In this document: piece after piece, positions 62,463 through 64,000 of the stretch
How the letters are laid out: every line of letters starts with the position of its first letter
How positions within the stretch are numbered: position 1 is the first letter of the stretch
Source: Sphingomonas tagetis
Lineage (GTDB): Bacteria; Pseudomonadota; Alphaproteobacteria; Sphingomonadales; Sphingomonadaceae
DNA length: 64,000 nt
NCBI RefSeq assembly: GCF_024211275.1
Contig: NZ_JAMLDX010000016.1
Coordinates: forward strand, 43,930 to 107,929
Reading direction: 5' to 3'
Made by a program: the position numbers and the translations under genes
The notes under the pieces: model-generated
The model's database searches: none
What the model saw: the letters and a program-made list of their open reading frames with translations, nothing else
Told to the model about the DNA's origin: nothing

Positions 62463-63383
62463 ATGCAACGCATGTCCGGAGCCCCTGAGATCCCGCTCGA
62501 TATTCGCGATGCGATGCACGACTGCATCCTTGCAGTCTTCTGGCCGCGCAAGAAGATCATCGAATTCCTGCAAAGCGTTGATTGCCCGCCGTCCATCCTT
62601 CCGCCGCTCGACACCGAACTGTCGCGACATCTAATCGTGGTCGACACCTTCTCGCGCCTGTCTGCACGGTCCGATCGCGGTTACGCTATATTCCAGACGA
62701 TGATCGACCGGTTGGCAAACTGGAGCTATTTCGATCCCTATTATTTCGACAAGATGGCCAAGCTCGACAAGGCGGACGCTCAGGCCAAGATCGCGCGCCT
62801 CAAGACCGCAGTCGATACGCGCAACTCCGCGACGCAGAACCGCCGCACGGCATCGGCGGAAGCCGGTAAGAAGCAGGCCAAGGCCGCCGATCTATCTGCA
62901 CTGACGACAGCGTTCGCCAAGATGTTTGGCACCGGCATGACTCCGCAAGGACGTGGCCGCCTGTTCGAGACCTTCCTGCAGGAACTCTTCAACCGTCAAT
63001 CGATCAAGATGGGCGATGCCTTCCGGCTCAAAAGCGAGCAGATCGACGGTACGTTCAAGTTTGAGGGCGAAAATTACATCGTCGAGGCCAAGTGGCAGGA
63101 TCCGAGCGTCAGCACGGCTCAACTCTACACATTCGCGCACAAGGTCGACGGCAAGATGCATGGTCGCGGCCTGTTCGTATCGGTCAACGGCTTCTCGGCC
63201 GAAGGGATAAGAGGGATCGTGCACGGCAAGCACATCCAGACCATCCTGATGGATGGTGAGGATTTGTCGTACGTCCTCGAGCAACGCATCAGCCTGGAAG
63301 CGATGCTCGATTTTAAGATACGCGCCGCGCAAACGCGGGGCGAGGTCTATGTTTGCGCGCTGCGGCAGTCGAGCAAGTTATAG
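62463..63383 (+). CDS. PD-(D/E)XK restriction-endonuclease-like protein
   Basis: 306 aa. The N-terminal half (residues 1-140) is helical with no known motif, and residues 115-145 are Ala/Lys-rich linker. The C-terminal half has a nuclease core: QGRGRLFETFLQELFNRQS, then QIDGTFKFEGENYIVEAKWQ, i.e. the D...E-x-K site (D about 195, EAKW about 208). This resembles type IV restriction/Mrr-like endonucleases. It follows the helicase and the MITE in the same direction. ATG 62472 is an alternative start. Confidence 0.8.
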   Translation: MQRMSGAPEIPLDIRDAMHDCILAVFWPRKKIIEFLQSVDCPPSILPPLDTELSRHLIVVDTFSRLSARSDRGYAIFQTMIDRLANWSYFDPYYFDKMAKLDKADAQAKIARLKTAVDTRNSATQNRRTASAEAGKKQAKAADLSALTTAFAKMFGTGMTPQGRGRLFETFLQELFNRQSIKMGDAFRLKSEQIDGTFKFEGENYIVEAKWQDPSVSTAQLYTFAHKVDGKMHGRGLFVSVNGFSAEGIRGIVHGKHIQTILMDGEDLSYVLEQRISLEAMLDFKIRAAQTRGEVYVCALRQSSKL

Positions 63384-63586
63384 ATCGGCTGGTTCGTTTG
63401 GCACCGCTCGCGCGTGCGATGTTGGAGCATTATGCGCGCACTCCGCCTGCCGGTCGAAGCAAGCCTATCACGGTTGATGATGCTGTGGTGGCCACCACTG
63501 ACGACGCCTGATACATGCTGGACGTCGAAAGGCTGGCGTCCAATTAGCGTCCGAGGCTCTCGGGCAACGGCGGCTGAGGAATCGAT

Positions 63587-63878
63587 ATGACGCGCGGAAC
63601 GGGAGAAGGTCTGGAATCGCGCCTTGACCCTTCGTTGATCGACCCGTCGCGTGACGTCATGTACATCGAACCCGCGTTCAATGCTGCTTTGAACGTCCAC
63701 GGCAAATACGAGACCATGCGTTTCGTTCTGAGCCTCAGCCCTCGCAATCACGAACTGATCGAGGGCATTGAGAACGGCGTGTATGACGTGCGAACGATAT
63801 CGCCTGATGCATTGCAGGCCTATTCGACCTACCTGCATGAGACTGTTCACTGGTGGCAGCATGTCGGCTCGACGTCCG
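63587..63878 (+). pseudogene. HExxH-motif protein gene interrupted by an IS element
   Basis: 97 codons remain before the IS junction, then 16 codons of IS-derived sequence until a stop at 63925. The surviving part ends in TYLHETVHWWQHVGSTS, with the metal-binding HETVH (residues 84-88). This motif suggests a metallohydrolase or peptidase-like protein. Its 3' part would lie beyond the IS, outside the window. It is downstream of the nuclease gene in the same direction, so it may have been the next gene of that locus. Confidence 0.7.
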
Positions 63879-64000
63879 TGATCTGCCCCCTTCTGAGTGG
63901 TCCAAAATTGATGATATTTGGATGACGAAGGAGACGAGGAATGCCGAGCAAGAAGCATCGCCCGGAAGAGATTATCGGCAAGCTGCGTGAAGCGGAGGTG
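63879..64000 (+). mobile_element. Left end of an IS3-family insertion sequence
   Basis: The sequence from TGATCTGCCCCCTTC (63879) onward breaks the HExxH reading frame and leads into a transposase OrfA start. The TG-start end and the OrfA N-terminus fit IS3-family elements. The right end and orfB lie outside the window. Confidence 0.75.
63941..64000 (+). CDS. IS3-family transposase OrfA, N-terminal fragment cut by window edge
   Basis: Twenty codons, MPSKKHRPEEIIGKLREAEV, match the HTH start of IS3-family OrfA proteins (compare KRHKPEEIVAKLRQ). A GAAGGAGACGAGGA ribosome site precedes ATG 63941. The frame is open to the window edge. Confidence 0.88.
   Translation, partial: MPSKKHRPEEIIGKLREAEV

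Noticed and set aside
63353..63511. Small frame overlapping the end of the nuclease gene (ends ITVDDAVVATTDDA)
   Set aside because: Protein-like but needs a TTG or internal ATG start without a ribosome site; too weak to call as a gene.
1..64000. CRISPR arrays, rRNA genes, riboswitches
   Set aside because: No regularly spaced repeats, rRNA-like sequence or conserved riboswitch core was recognised on reading the window.

Overview
The window looks like the chromosome of a sphingomonad (Alphaproteobacteria, Sphingomonas-like). It is GC-rich, has TonB-dependent receptors beside glycoside hydrolases, and its core genes (dnaB, parC, dcd, purC/purS/purQ, exbB-exbD-exbD-tonB, cca, UPF0262, DUF1285, YhhQ) are of alphaproteobacterial type. 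It has three parts: a catabolic accessory region (1 to about 33.7 kb), a core housekeeping region (about 33.8 to 58.7 kb), and the start of a second accessory island behind a tRNA-Arg gene (58.7 to 64 kb).

The catabolic region is built around L-rhamnose. At the left edge, on the minus strand, are the first 35 codons of what looks like the bifunctional rhamnulose-1-phosphate aldolase/lactaldehyde dehydrogenase. Divergent from it is a coupled operon of FGGY sugar kinase, L-lactate dehydrogenase (lldD), rhaT, a DeoR regulator and a secreted esterase. Two parallel uptake-and-hydrolysis modules follow. Module A (5.7-16.4 kb) has GH106 alpha-L-rhamnosidase, CoA ligase and MFS transporter on the minus strand, and a TonB receptor plus membrane-anchored alpha/beta hydrolase on the plus strand. 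Module B (22.7-32.4 kb, all minus) has a paralogous TonB receptor, two alpha/beta hydrolases, GH78 alpha-L-rhamnosidase, GPH-type transporter, a decayed CoA ligase, a (3R)-hydroxyacyl-CoA dehydrogenase-type SDR and a small conserved protein. Between them lie a TetR regulator, a MaoC-type (R)-enoyl-CoA hydratase, and glpK / glpD-glpR.

Rhamnosidases, four or five esterases/lipases, a fatty-acyl-CoA ligase and two enzymes that act on (R)-3-hydroxyacyl-CoA occur together. This suggests a pathway for a rhamnose-containing lipid such as a rhamnolipid: uptake, de-esterification, rhamnose release, CoA activation and entry of the 3-hydroxy acid into beta-oxidation. Rhamnosylated plant phenolics are the main alternative substrate. 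A fragment of tRNA-Val(GAC), its 3' 50 nucleotides, lies at 33695-33744, where the catabolic region meets the core, as expected for the distal end of a tRNA-integrated genomic island.

The core region carries DNA replication and segregation genes, nucleotide metabolism, the TonB-ExbB-ExbD energy complex that the TonB receptors need, a c-di-GMP signalling protein, and a lipoprotein/Slam pair that looks like a type XI secretion unit. The last 5 kb follows tRNA-Arg(UCU) and holds a HEPN-motif protein, a UvrD/Rep helicase, a MITE-like element, a PD-(D/E)XK nuclease, and a HExxH protein gene that is cut by an incoming IS3-family element. This looks like a defence or mobile-element locus.
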